Source: Eleginops maclovinus
Lineage: Eukaryota; Chordata; Actinopteri; Perciformes; Eleginopidae
Reading direction: 5' to 3'
Length of the DNA stretch: 64,000 nucleotides
Assembly: GCF_036324505.1 (NCBI RefSeq)
Contig: NC_086370.1
Location: 20,437,290 to 20,501,289 of the forward strand
Shown here: positions 24,861 to 36,700 of the stretch, piece after piece
Numbering within the stretch: position 1 is the stretch's first letter
How the letters are laid out: every line of letters begins with the position of its first letter
Notes under the pieces: model-generated
The model's input: the letters and a program-made list of their open reading frames with translations, nothing else
The model's database searches: none
Told to the model about the DNA's origin: nothing
Made by a program: the position numbers and the translations under genes

Positions 24861-25921
24861 AGCAGCTCCGGGGCCTGGGATCAATTTGCTTTCAGTTAAA
24901 TGGAAGTGGCTCCTCGATTTCAAACTGTTTATTTTTGCTTCATGTAGATCTGATGCGTAGAGGGCTTCTCGTGTCTGACACATTTCAGAGTTCATGCAAG
25001 AAAAAAGACTTTGTGAGGTGAAGGAATGCCAAGTAAATGACACATTTCAATGGGAATCAATGGAATTTTTTGAGCAGCATACACCCATTTGCTTCTGTGA
25101 TTTTCCATGATTCCCCTAATATGTTCCCTTTTCCCTCCTCATATCTCCTTATTTGTCTCTCATTCAGTATTTGCTGCACTAATTTGACTATCTTGTTTCC
25201 CACCAGTTTCTATTCATGTAATGCTTTGCTTTGGGGGCGTCGTGTAGGTGCACTCAGTCACAAACAGTCAATGTGATAATCAAACTTTTTCTCACGCATC
25301 AAAAGAAGTACGTAAACTGACGTCAGTCTCATCCTTTTGACATTACGGGTTCTCCTTTCTTCACTGGATGCCGGCGTTCACAGAGGAAGTACATTGTGTA
25401 ATCAATCATGACCTCAGACATCACAGAAAGGTTCACATTGTCATCTTTGTCCATAATACACTCATTTATCTGGCGAGGTTTAGTGATTCATTGCCAGTCT
25501 AATATTAAATTAAATGGAAATCCCGAAGACTTTGATTTTGATGTAGAGTTCTGACCCTTTCCGAGAAACAAACACATTAATTTGTAGAATAACATTTTGA
25601 AAACAGTCGTTTTCGTAGTGTAGTTTTGCATTTTGCTTCTTTCTTTAAGTTTAAAAAAATGATTCCTTGAATTCTTTAGAGCCTAGTTTAATTAATGTTA
25701 TGCGTTAGGCCATGTGTTTCATAAAACATGCTGTATATACAAAGAAAACATACTTTCATACTAAGGAGGATTGTACAGCTGAAATGGGACTGCACGATTT
25801 GGAAAAACATTTTTTTTAATTAATCCTGATTATTTTTGACTGCGATTATGATCTGATTCACGTTATAAGAAGGATTCTTAATTTTTAGAAAAAATATTCT
25901 CATGATCATAAAAGTATGATT

Positions 25922-26417
25922 TAGGGCTGAACGATTTTGGAAAATAATCTAATTGCGATTTTTTTCCTCAATATTGCGATTTAATAATGCGATTATTTTT
26001 TCAAGGTCCTCTTCTTATGTATTTTTCAACAAACACAAGCAATAAATCAATCGTGATTACAATCGTGAACCTCGTGAGGTAGCAACAGTAGCGAGGCACG
26101 TTCTGCACAATACCTGACGTTGCAGCATCTTCCTTTTTAAAGCCAAAATAATTCCACACAACTGACGTGCCGCCCCTCTTTGGTACCAAACTTCCAGCCG
26201 TGCACTCTTCTGACGAGCCTGAGGTCATTGTGCAACAGGTTGAAGCGCAGCGTTGACTTCTTTCCCTGCCTGCTCGGCTTCGCTCGGCTCCGCTCGGCTC
26301 GCTCGCAAGTCACGTGACCAGACCACGTGACCAGTCAAATCGCAGCCTTTGCGGTTGGAAAATCTCGTTTTGTCATATCGCGATATTATCGCAAATGCAA
26401 TTAATCGTTCAGCCCTA
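25922..26417 (-). mobile_element. hAT-type non-autonomous element with BED-finger remnant
   Basis: Terminal inverted repeats TAGGGCTGAACGATT and AATCGTTCAGCCCTA bound 496 bp and are flanked by a perfect 8-bp target duplication GTATGATT (25,914-25,921 and 26,418-26,425), which fits the hAT superfamily. On the minus strand a frame at 26,228-26,001 starts MTSGSSEECTAGSLVPKRGG and has SVVWNYFGFKKED, like the start of a ZBED-type hAT transposase BED finger; the rest of the transposase is gone. A GC-rich internal stretch (GCTCGGCTCCGCTCGGCTCG, then two CACGTGACCAG) lies at 26,270-26,335. Confidence 0.9.
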
Positions 26418-26501
26418 GTATGATTTAAAAAAAAGAACCTTACGGTGTATTTTCTTTTTTTTAGGGGAAGATCTTTAAGAAGCAGCTTAATGTTGTCTCA
26501 T

Positions 26502-26637
26502 TAGGGCTGTAGAATAGGATTTGTGAGACAGGATATCCCTGCAAATCCACAATACTTATTAAGCTTTTAACAAATATTTAGCACTTTCAATATTGCCCTC
26601 GTCAAGTTTCGATCATTTTGATTAATTGTGCAGCCCT
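26502..26637. mobile_element. Short hAT-like MITE remnant
   Basis: The ends read TTAGGGCTGTAGAATAGG and TTAATTGTGCAGCCCT, an imperfect inverted repeat of the same family as 25,922-26,417 and 33,934-34,370. No clear target duplication. A half-copy (GGACTGCACGATTTGG) also lies near 25,785. Confidence 0.6.
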
Positions 26638-26794
26638 GCTATGAATGCGTTTTAGTTATAGTTAAAATGTTCAACCAAATACTTTGTGGGCTGCAAAATA
26701 CTGAAAGTGTCTCTACAGACCTTGAATATAATTTCAGATTTATGATAAATCCCTAGCCCCCCCCCCCCACCCCCGTCTCTCTTTCAGGTGGGGA

Positions 26795-27085
26795 AGTAAG
26801 AAAGAGGAAGTGGCGTGTGTGTCGTATATACAGTTTGTGTGTGTTAAAGTTGGAGTTCTCTGAATGTGAGATGCATTTAGAGGAAGAGGAATCGAGAAGT
26901 TCAGCTCCGTGCACAATGTATGATTTTTTAAAGATTTTTAGACGCCGCTAATCTTCCGCATTTCTTTCTGTTTTCAGCTGCATGTGGCTGCTCTTCACAT
27001 TTTGCAATTTTATGAGGAATGATCTACGCTGCTTCTTTTACTGCCTTCTGAACGTGCTGCTGATTCTTCTATGGACACAGATTGA
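26795..27085 (+). promoter_or_regulatory. Candidate PU.1-type promoter and leader exon for wipf1
   Basis: AAAGAGGAAGTG at 26,801-26,812 is a textbook PU.1/ETS site. About 170 bp downstream a pyrimidine tract (TTTCTTTCTGTTTTCAG) precedes a stretch that ends with a strong donor, CAGATTGA|GTAAGTAG, at 27,085. Together these could be a blood-cell promoter and an untranslated exon of wipf1, a gene known to act mainly in haematopoietic cells. No direct proof; a spurious exon is possible. Confidence 0.3.
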
Positions 27086-27089
27086 GTAA

Positions 27090-27855
27090 GTAGTCGAGAT
27101 ATTTTCTACACTGACTGATTTTCATGTTGTAGAAGTAGGATCATCAGGAAAATCACACAAAACAAGACTTATGAAATAATCCTCTTCCTGCGACACAATG
27201 CAAAGGAATTATACAAAGGCAGTTTGTATCATGATGGATAACTAATGCAAAATAAAGAAGGTGGTTAAACAAATGTTGACATGATCTATCAGAGATAAAG
27301 GGGTTTGATAACTTTCATTAGCATCTGTTTAAAAAATGTGTGCAAATGTCCATATTTAAACATACTTCAGTCACATCTGGATACACTGAGGAAGCACACA
27401 TGGACAGATTCCTTGTTAAAAAGAAATAACTCTTTCACAAATACATAAGAGCCTTTCGGACCGACGAGTCGACGCTCGTCTGCGAACCTTTTTTGTCACA
27501 ACATTTATTTCTTTATTTGAAGACTGTTCAAGAGGTCAAATTAACCTCTAAAACAACAGCGTTTCAACCACAACTGCTGCCAGATGCAGCTGCTGCATGT
27601 GTCTCTGTGAGCAAGTGCATGTGAACCCACCACAGGATGTTAGCTTAGCCACTCAGCACAGTTTCTGCATAGCCAACACATTTATTACCACACTCTGCAG
27701 CGTTCACAACGCCTAAAATGACCTTTTTCTCTGAGCTCATGTTCACAAGCAACCCAGGTGGTTTTACTTTTAAAAGACAAGCAGCACTATAAGATCCTCT
27801 TGATGATATCTCGAAGAGACAGCAGGTTTATTGTGGGAGAGAAACTGGGAACACA
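27090..27855. other. Non-coding interval, probable intron
   Basis: No coding exon seen. If the leader exon upstream is right, this is wipf1 intron. Confidence 0.35.
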
Positions 27856-27857
27856 GG

Positions 27858-27962
27858 GATTTTAGCCTTTGCAGACCGTTTACATGAACAGAAACGTATA
27901 TAGCACACGACAGGAAAAGGACACCCCAAAAGTATAATAAGGCCCTGTTAATGTTTGGGTGG
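27858..27962 (+). mobile_element. TTAA-type MITE, terminal fragment
   Basis: GGGATTTTAGCCTTTGCAGA through AAAGTATAATAAGGCCCTGT matches the right end of the 60,940-61,366 copy. Only the last 100 bp is present. Confidence 0.6.
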
Positions 27963-28100
27963 ATTTGAGTCATAAGTGATGGGAGGTTTCAGCGAACGCA
28001 CCCACTCCCACCTATCATCACCTCTGTGGAAACCAAAACATTCTTCTTTTTATCTCTAAAGAGAATCCTTAAGTAAGCTTCTTGAAATAATCTAATAGAA

Positions 28101-28404
28101 TCGGAGGATGAAACCCTCTTTATTAGTCACACACAGCAGAGCACACAGTGAAATTGGTCCTCTGCATTTAACCCATCCTAGTACTAGGAGCAGTGGGCAG
28201 CTATCGTGCAGCCCGGGGAGCAATGGGGAGGGGGGATTTGAGGTGTCCAGTGCCTTGCTCAAGGACACCACAGCAGGGCCTAGGAGGTGAACTGGGACCT
28301 CTCCAAGTAGCAGTCCACCTTCCATATTTTCAAGTCTGTTCGGGGACTTGAACTGGCGACCCTACGATTCCCAGTCCAAGCCACTACTGACTGAGCCACT
28401 GCTG
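28101..28404 (-). mobile_element. tRNA-derived SINE copy, inverted
   Basis: Plus-strand text starts CGGAGGATGAAACCCTCTTT and ends at the complement of the tRNA-like head, GACTGAGCCACTGC. It is very close to the 18,081 copy, so probably a fairly young insertion. Confidence 0.9.
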
Positions 28405-28418
28405 GACGATTGAAGAAG

Positions 28419-28492
28419 TTACCAGTATGAGGATTGAACCCATGACCTTGGCGTTATTAGCACCACGCTCGAACCATCTGAGCTAACCGGCC
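28419..28492 (-). tRNA. tRNA-Ile(AAU)-like gene, possibly a pseudogene
   Basis: The minus strand reads GGCCGGTTAGCTCAGATGGT, then an anticodon loop CTAATAA (anticodon AAU) and B box GGTTCAATCCT, over 74 nt. The T stem pairs fully (ATGGG with CTCAT). The acceptor stem pairs at six of seven positions using G-U pairs. Lost pairs and the Pol III box changes suggest decay. It lies 14 nt from the head of an inverted SINE in the same orientation. Confidence 0.6.
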
Positions 28493-28564
28493 TAGTAACA
28501 GAACAGCTGTATAAATATACTTCTTCTCATTTTGTTCCAACTTTTGAAGGTCACAGTCTCAAGT

Positions 28565-28745
28565 ATCTCATTCAATCAATCAATCAAGTGTTATTTATAC
28601 AGCCCAATATCTCAAATTACACCTTTGTCTTACTGGGCTTTACAGTGTGTATACAACACACTCTGTCCTTAGACCCTCGCAACAAATGAGGATAAACTCT
28701 CAATGGGGGATGGAGGGATCCCTCTCCCAGGACAGACAGACGTAA
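28565..28745. repeat. Fish dispersed repeat (AATCAATCAAT..GTTATTTATACAGCCC type)
   Basis: Begins with CAATCAATCAATCAAG and contains TTATTTATACAGCCCAATAT, CTGTCCTTAGACCCTCGCAA and GGGATCCCTCTCCCAGGACA. All are phrases of a very common teleost interspersed repeat whose family name I cannot fix here. Confidence 0.65.
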
Positions 28746-28892
28746 AATAGGTTTTGTGTGAATGAAAAAGATAACATCGTTTGCTGTACGTAAATGTATT
28801 CATACATGTGGCTTTGACAGAGCGTGAGCTGTTTTGCTTGTGTCAACTCACCAAAAAGTGTAGTTTTTGGAGATTTCTGCTGGAATTTTTTG

Positions 28893-28894
<2 letters not shown>

Positions 28895-28928
<34 letters not shown>

Positions 28929-28961
28929 GCGTGTGTGTGTGAGTGTGTGTGTATGTGTGTG
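28895..28961. repeat. (GT)n microsatellite, interrupted
   Basis: Imperfect GT run with GC and GA interruptions; a second pure run follows at 29,062-29,090. Confidence 0.85.
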
Positions 28962-29519
28962 CAGTTTCTCTAATGAGTTCTAAGAGCACAGGAGGTTCAC
29001 TGGCAGGATGAAGAAGCCTTTTTATGGCCATTTGTAAACTGAAACACATGTTAGTGTAATTCTGTGTGTGTGTGTGTGTGTGTGTGTGTTAATGGTGTAT
29101 CTTCAAAGGATCCACACCCTCATCTCTCTCTCTCCTTTTCCCTCTCCCGCTCTACTACCCTCTCTGTCTGTCAATGGTGCCATTGTGAATGCTCAGCTAA
29201 TATTAGGGTGTGTGTGTGTGAGTGTTTGTGTGTGTGTGTGTGGGGGGGGGGGAGATAGAGAGAGAGAAGTTGTGTTGTGCATTTTAAATTTCGACACACA
29301 GGCCCGTGTCTTTTGGCGGAAGTTGTTGCCTCTCTGCATTCACTCCGAGCTGCTTCAGTATCCTCAGCTAATCTTGCACAATCGAGCATTCAGTCTGCGT
29401 ACACATCGAGTCAGTTTGCAGTTTCTCTGTTTTTTAGTATATATAATTCATTCATTAACAGATGCACTTTGCTCCAAATTAAAACTCATGTTTTTACATA
29501 AGATATAGGTGAGAAAAAG

Positions 29520-31720
29520 CCAAACAAAATGAAAATATAATATTAACGTACACACTAACTAAAAAAGGTTGTATTCTAGTTAGCCGTTTGTAATCATAAC
29601 ACTGAGAAAAATGTCAATTTTTTAACCACACAAACCAACAAGGGGTTTTCCATTACAACCACCCCCATTCTGCTGGTGTTACATCTGCCGTTTAGTAAGT
29701 GTCATTTCACCACCGCTGCAGGAAACGAGTCGATGTGCTGCTCAATTTATCCTGAGCGAAACTGTGAAAACCACCTTCACTCATATTTAGACAGAAAAAC
29801 CTTTGAGATTCTTGCTCTAACCAGGACAGATGAATAAAGTGCCTTCAGAACAGCTAATAGTAACTGACTAATGTCTCTGCCACAGTTGGTTCAGTTTCAC
29901 AGGAGGTCCAACAGAAACGTCTGTATTTGTCAGCACCATGGAAACGTGCACCTTTGCATTTGGCTTTCAATCTTCAAATCTGCAGCGCTGGTTAGTCGTC
30001 AGCAGAACTCCTCGGTTGTGAGTCGCTTTTCCTGTTAAAGTTTGTCTTTTTTAGCCAAAACCTCACCCTGACTGAGGTTGTTACAAGAGGCTTAACTGAA
30101 AAAGTGTTGATGCATTTCCCACATTAAGCTCTGAGCATATTTCCTGAGAAATTCTACCAACAAACATTTAATACTCTGCAGAAATTCAACACTATATCTT
30201 ATGCTTTTTTTAATTTGAATTGTAATATCATGCAGGCATCATACAATTGTACAGCCTCCATTATAAGTAGAGCATGCTTAAGCCCTAATACTGATGCATG
30301 TTGTCCTGTTTACTGGCCCTCGCTCAGTGTTTAGATTATTTTCTGTGGCTTTCTTCCATCCATGTCTTTATTGGGATAAGAGGGATGGTCATATTAACAC
30401 TAAATGTAAACAGCTTATCTTTATTAAAACCTTCACTAGTATTAGTTTAATCTACTACTTATGTGGATATTGTCCTCAGAAATTGCATAGTATTCTACAG
30501 AGACCGCAGCTGATATGATAAAGATGATGTTTTACTCAAAAGCATGAAAAGAAATGTTGGTAAACCCTCATGTGAAATCTACATACATGTCACATGTGCA
30601 ACAAATATACTATTAGCACTTTCATGACTACTACTTGGTGGTTCTGTGAGCTATGTGCTACTATTAGCGTGACAGCATGCTGAAAATAAGATGCTAACAT
30701 GCTAAGTTTATAAGATATATTGTTTACCTTGTTTTATTACAACCTCGCTGTGCAGCTAGGGGTGGAGTCGGGTGATGATCACTGAGATTCATTAGAATTC
30801 CTCCTCTTGGGGCCATCACCACATTATAAGCTACAGGGACTGACCTCTACTGTAAATCAGTAACAACTAACTAGAGCTAATATAAATCTTTTAAATCCAA
30901 CCACTTTTCTCTGGGTACCGCTCGTAAATTGTCCTTAAATTTGCACATGGCATGTTCCTTGTGGTGATTGTTTCCTAATTTTAAAGTGGCACGAAATCCA
31001 AGTAAGTGACATTTTTATTGGCATTAAACTAAAAAAGTAGTTTTAGGTCTTAACACGTCATGGCTCAGGGTCCATTGTAAATGTAAAGGACTGTGTTTGG
31101 TTTGGATGTCCAGGCCTGATTTGACCTATAAAGTGTTGCTATCATGCAAGAGGAGAGGCCAGTGGAAGGGGTGCTCTTACTCCACCAGTACCGGGAGTCC
31201 TCAATAAATAATGCAATTTATAGCAATGCAATATCTGAGGAAGTGCAGTGTGCGAGCTCTTTATTAAGGTTGGTTCAAGCTACCATTCGTCTAAGGATTG
31301 TTGTGTTCTGCTTGTTCGATACAGGATACACTTTGTGGTTCACAGCAGAATGTCAGAGAGACAGAATCTCAAAAACAGTTTTCAGTTTGAGACGTTAAAG
31401 GGGACAAACCTTCAAAAGGATAAGGAAAGGTCACTGAAACTATCAGACAGGCACTTAGAGAAAAGGCTAATAGGTGATGCAAGGATGAACATAAAGACTA
31501 AATGAGTAAGTGTATGGGTAGAGCATGCATGAGGAGGAAGGAAGGGAAATCATGGGGATAAACTAAGGCAGTGTGAGGGAGTCGTGCAAGATTTAGAGGA
31601 GGAAAATGATGCGAAGACGTGGAGGTATCATCCACTGGCAGCCGGATGACTGCGGTGCTGGAGCCGCGTGGTGACTTCCTGTTTGTCAGCAGCATACAGG
31701 AAGTAGCAGGCCTCTGGAGG
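29520..31720. other. Non-coding interval, probable wipf1 5' intron
   Basis: No recognisable exon. The frames at 31,144-31,505 are open but carry no family motif or convincing splice sites. Confidence 0.35.
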
Positions 31721-31721
31721 A

Positions 31722-31722
<1 letters not shown>

Positions 31723-31752
<30 letters not shown>
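31723..31752. repeat. (GT)n microsatellite, short
   Basis: About 15 GT units. Confidence 0.85.
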
Positions 31753-31754
<2 letters not shown>

Positions 31755-32358
31755 ACTTAAAATGAAATGAGAGGCCTAGCGACAGGCTGCTTTCAGTGTG
31801 TGAGAGCGATAGTGTCATTTGCTTCATCTATTATCTGGTGATCTATGTACAGTTAGCAATTATGCTCGGATAGAAACAGGTTTAAAGCTGATCCTGTGAA
31901 ACTGCAGGTTACAATTGTGATTGACAGGTTCAGGTTTCATGAACATCACTGAACAGTTTGCATCATTTATCGCAAGTCTGCAGACATTTTTGTGTATTTC
32001 TTCGATGCATTCATTGCATTCGGTCCTAAAACCTTCCATTATAAGGATAGGGTGATGAAAATGACCTAAAAAGCTGCAGTTAAGTTCAGGAAGACTTTTC
32101 TTGTGTCAGTAACGAGAGTAAGTAGACTGCTTGTGGGTCGCTAAATGCAGGTTGTTGTTTTAATTGGTATTTTTAATCTGTGTTGTTTGCATGCTTATAG
32201 TTTTGTTTACTTCCTGCACTGACAGGATACAAGAAAGCCTCTTTATTTGATCTCCAGTTTAGAATCATCTATTGTACAAGATCTAAACTGCATTAAATGG
32301 AAGATAAATAAGGAACTGTAATGGTTAAGATGCAGCACAGTAACAGTCATATCAGAAG

Positions 32359-32465
<107 letters not shown>

Positions 32466-33701
32466 ACGGCTTTCTTTGCATGCACGTTGCACTCCTGGAC
32501 TCACAAGTGTTCGGGATGTTGCTTTCCCCTCAGTCACTCTTTTAGCTTGTTAAAAATGTAAACCTAGAGTATAAACAGTAAGTCAGTTAATAGAGGCGGT
32601 TATTGAAGTTGCACTGCCTTTCAAAAAGTGAACTCAGTGACACTAAATCTAATAATAACAATAGCATAAACATAGAAAAGGCATCCCAGCATCTGTCTTG
32701 TTTTGCACACTACACTTAATGATTGTTCTCATAGTTTTTAAGAAAGAGTATCTGTCACAGCTGATGCACAGCTTGTATTTTGGTCATGTTTTAAGGAACT
32801 CAAACCGCCAGTTCCTGTCAGATCAAGTTTTTATTGTACATTTCCTGCTAGCTCACTATTAGCCGAGCTTATTGGAGCTATTAATGTTGTTGTCCATCCC
32901 ATGTTTGAGGCTTTTAAATACGTGCTCCACTACATGTCCCTCTGTTGTGCTACTTTACTGTGAAAACACCCAGCAATATCTACAATGTGAACCAATGTTT
33001 TTTTTAATTCCTGGAAAAATGTTTTTAAAGGTCTTTCAAAAAAGTAAGTTTGGTGTTTAATTCACATTTATGCAAATAATCGATCGAACCACAAAATCAA
33101 ACCTCATTTTCACCAGATGTATGGTCTCCTCTTTCTCTTCTCTTACCTGTACTTTGTTTCCTCGTACTGTCTCTGGCTCTCCTATACATGGGCATGAGTG
33201 TCAACGAGATCCATTTAGGGAAGTGAGAGTGACTCTTTTGGCTGCTGCCTGCTTCGGACAAAATGTAATGAAGTGTTGCATCTAGTTGCCGTTACAGGAA
33301 ATGCACCTGATGCACTCACATGAAGTGTTATTAACTAAATATGAGCTGCACACTAAGCAGCATTAGATTATGTTTTGTTGTGTGTTTGACTCAATGTTGG
33401 AAGAAGTACTCAGATATTTTAAAGTAGAATAGTTGTTTCTGTCTCCTCTATATATATGTGTCTACATATAGTGCAAATTAACTCTCAGAAGTCTCATTGA
33501 GATACATTTAGAGAAGTGAAATTGCAACTAAAAATGAAACTACAAGTAGAAGTACCTCAAAACGTACAGTACCTGAGTAAATGTACTACCAAACTGTGTG
33601 TACTGTAGGTGTGTAACCGTAACACCTGGAAACACTATCAGTTAAAACATCCTACTATAATAATCCATATTTGATTAAAGTGTGTGTGATGTGTCCTCCA
33701 G

Positions 33702-36700
33702 GGTGCAGCGCCCCGTGCAGACAGCGTAACGTGGAGCCAGGAAGATGCCAGCTCCTCCTCCCCCACCACCCCCGGGGCCTCCCCCCCCTCCGACCTTTGC
33801 AGTAGTAAGTCATGTTATGTGTCTGTCTCTCCGCTCAGTGAGCACACCAGCAGAGACATCTTGTGGATAAATCTCGTCACGGCACGTCTTCTCCTGAATG
33901 CTACCTCCATCGTCTCTTTATCTTGGCTTAAATTAGGGCTGCACGATTAAAAGAATTACTTGTTGCAATAATAACGACTGATAATGCAATTGTGATACGA
34001 TACTCGATGTTACAAGGTATGAAACATTATTTATAGGATCCTTGAAAAATATTTTTAAATGAATACAGAATACAGTTTGAAAGCAGGAACTTAATTGCTT
34101 TGTTTTTTATTTGTCAACATATGTATATGTAAAATCAAGAAGATCAGACAAATCCATTGACACCAAGCATGTCCGGATAGCTTAGTCGGGAACTTCCCTA
34201 AAAGACGTTCCAAAAATAGGCTGTTTTGGCGATTCCACACAGCAAGTACTGACATGATTCTTTTCCGAAATGCTGCAGCGTACCCTTAAGGTGGGTGGAA
34301 CATCCAGAATATGTTTTTGCAGGTTTCGATAATGCAAATCCGATGACATTACAGGTCATTGTGCAGCCCTTGTTTGAATCATTAAACAAACACAGATCGA
34401 TAAGTTGTTTGCCGTCCTGATGTGTGTTCTCAGTAATTGAATGTGTGTGTTTGTTTCAGGCCAACACAGAGAAGCCAGCTCTCAGCCGCTCGGCGCAGAG
34501 TGGAAGGAACGCTCTGTTGTCCGACATCTCTAAAGGCTCCAGATTAAAGAAAACCGTCACCAATGATCGCAGCGGACCCTCGCTGGATAGTAAGTCAGGA
34601 CATCTTTAATAGCACTCGTCATTATCTTTACTGTCCTAAGTAAAGGATCGTTTACAGACGGCTTAATCATATTAACCTGGCAGACAACACTAACCTCCTT
34701 TAAACAAAAAATAACACGAGACATAGAGAGAGAAACTCAAAACAATATCCCTTTAATGACCAATTAATTTTGTTTTTGTCTCTCCCCCTAGAACCCAAAG
34801 GAGGAGGCGGTGGCGGCGGGGGAGGAGGGGGAGGTGGAGGTGGAGGTGGAGGAGGAGGAGGTGGAGGTGGAGGTGGAGGTGGAGGTGGAGGAGGAGGAGG
34901 AGGAGGAGGAGGAGGAGGAGGAGGAGGAGGTGGAGGGTCTCCTTCTGGTTTAGGTGGCCTGTTTGCTGGAGGGATGCCCAAACTGAGGTCTGCAGGAGGC
35001 GGTAGTAGAAATGGTAAAGTATATATATTATTTTATGAATTAAAGTTGGCATGTTCTTCCGGTGCAGTGTGGTCCTCAAATACTCCTCCCATTGTTGTAG
35101 ATTATCTGATGGTCAAAAACATAGAAAACATTGAGTAACGCATCTGATTCAGACTGCCAGCCCAAACTGTTTAATGAAGTATTTTTTAGATTGTGTCCAG
35201 ACTGAAGAAATTCAGGACAGCTGTGTCTACTGAAGTTTCAAACGTCATAAACGAGTGATAAAAATGCTATGGATGCTATGTTTTAATGATGTGATACTAA
35301 TCGAATTGGCCGTTTAAATATGTCTAAAGTGTCTCTTGTGTTCCTCACAATGTTGGAAAAAATACCAACGATCAATAAATGAAAGGAAGCGCAATTTCTT
35401 ATTAAAGGGGAAATACTGGACCTCCATTTCTCGTGCTCCTGAATCGGACACCAGAGTAGCTGCTGTGATCCTCACCTAACAGAGTTCATGTTTTTCTGTT
35501 TTCCCAGACTCAGCACCCAGCAGAGGACCTGTGTTCCCACCAGGAGGCCGCTCTGGTGGTCCCAGCCCCTTTGGTGGTGGTGGGGGTGGAGGCTCCATTG
35601 GCCCGCCTAAACTCCCAGCAGCCCCTGCTAGCGTCCGTAACAGCGTCCCTGATCTTCCGAAGGGCCGACCAAGTCTCTCATCCAGACAAGACACTCCAGG
35701 AGGCCCCCCACCTCCTGTACCCAACACACCTCGACCCAACCAGAGCTTCCAGTCTCACGGGAGCCCGTCTCCCCCGTCACTCCCTGGAGGACCCCGGCCC
35801 AGCCCCGCTTTCGGACCTCCTAGCGTCCCACCAGGGAGGCACGGACCTCTCCCGCCCCCACCAGGAGGCCCCTCATCTGGGTCGAGACAAGGGTTCTCCG
35901 CACCTCTTCCTCCAACCCCGAACAGCAGCAGACCCTCCTTACCTCCCACTCCTGGAGGGAGGCCTCCACTCCCTGACGACAGACCCCTCCCTCCCCCAGC
36001 TCCTGTGGGGGGTCACAGGCCATCTATGCCCCGCGATTTTCCCCCTCCTCCTCCTCCCTCTACCAACTCCAAGCCTCCCTCCGTCGTCTCTTCCTCCTCT
36101 CCCTCTCGGGCCTCATTGGGTGGGGGTGCACCTCCTCTTCCGCCGGGACGACCGGGACCTCCTCCTCTCCCCCCTCACCGGCTGGAGGTGACGACCACAA
36201 CATGCCACGCCTGCCCCAAAGAAACATGTCACTGAACAGGTAAAGCTTTATCGGTTTTTTGGTAAATGTTAGTGGACAGCATTTCCCATCAGTCTCTGTT
36301 CTGCTTTTGGGGTCTCCTCTTTCCTGTAGTATAGGTTTGTGTGCATGTAAAGGGTCTGCAAAGGCTAAAATCCCCAAGTTCCTGAAACGCCTCCATTGGA
36401 CTCCTTTGGTTTACTTCCCGAACATAGTGACACTCACTCTGTAACAATCGCGCTTCTATTGGCTAGCGCTCCAACACATTGCATGCGAGTGGCTAAGGGG
36501 CGGGACATCTGTTAGCAGTTGACCAATCACAACAGAGCCGGCCAGCTAACCAATCAGAGCTCTTGATTTGATTATGGGCATAATTGAACCACTTTAACGT
36601 GTTTGATAAAAGACACTTTATGTCAAACTGCATGAGGTTTTTTTTCACAATTAATTGGTGTTTCTCCTAAGCAGCCACGCTCCAGCTCCACCACACGGTC

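Noticed and set aside
34700..34981. Long polyproline frame on the minus strand
   Set aside because: It is the complement of the wipf1 polyglycine tract, not an independent gene.
35556..36191. 211-codon alternative plus-strand frame over wipf1 exon 4
   Set aside because: It is an off-frame reading of a proline-rich, GC-rich exon; only the other frame gives WIPF1 motifs.
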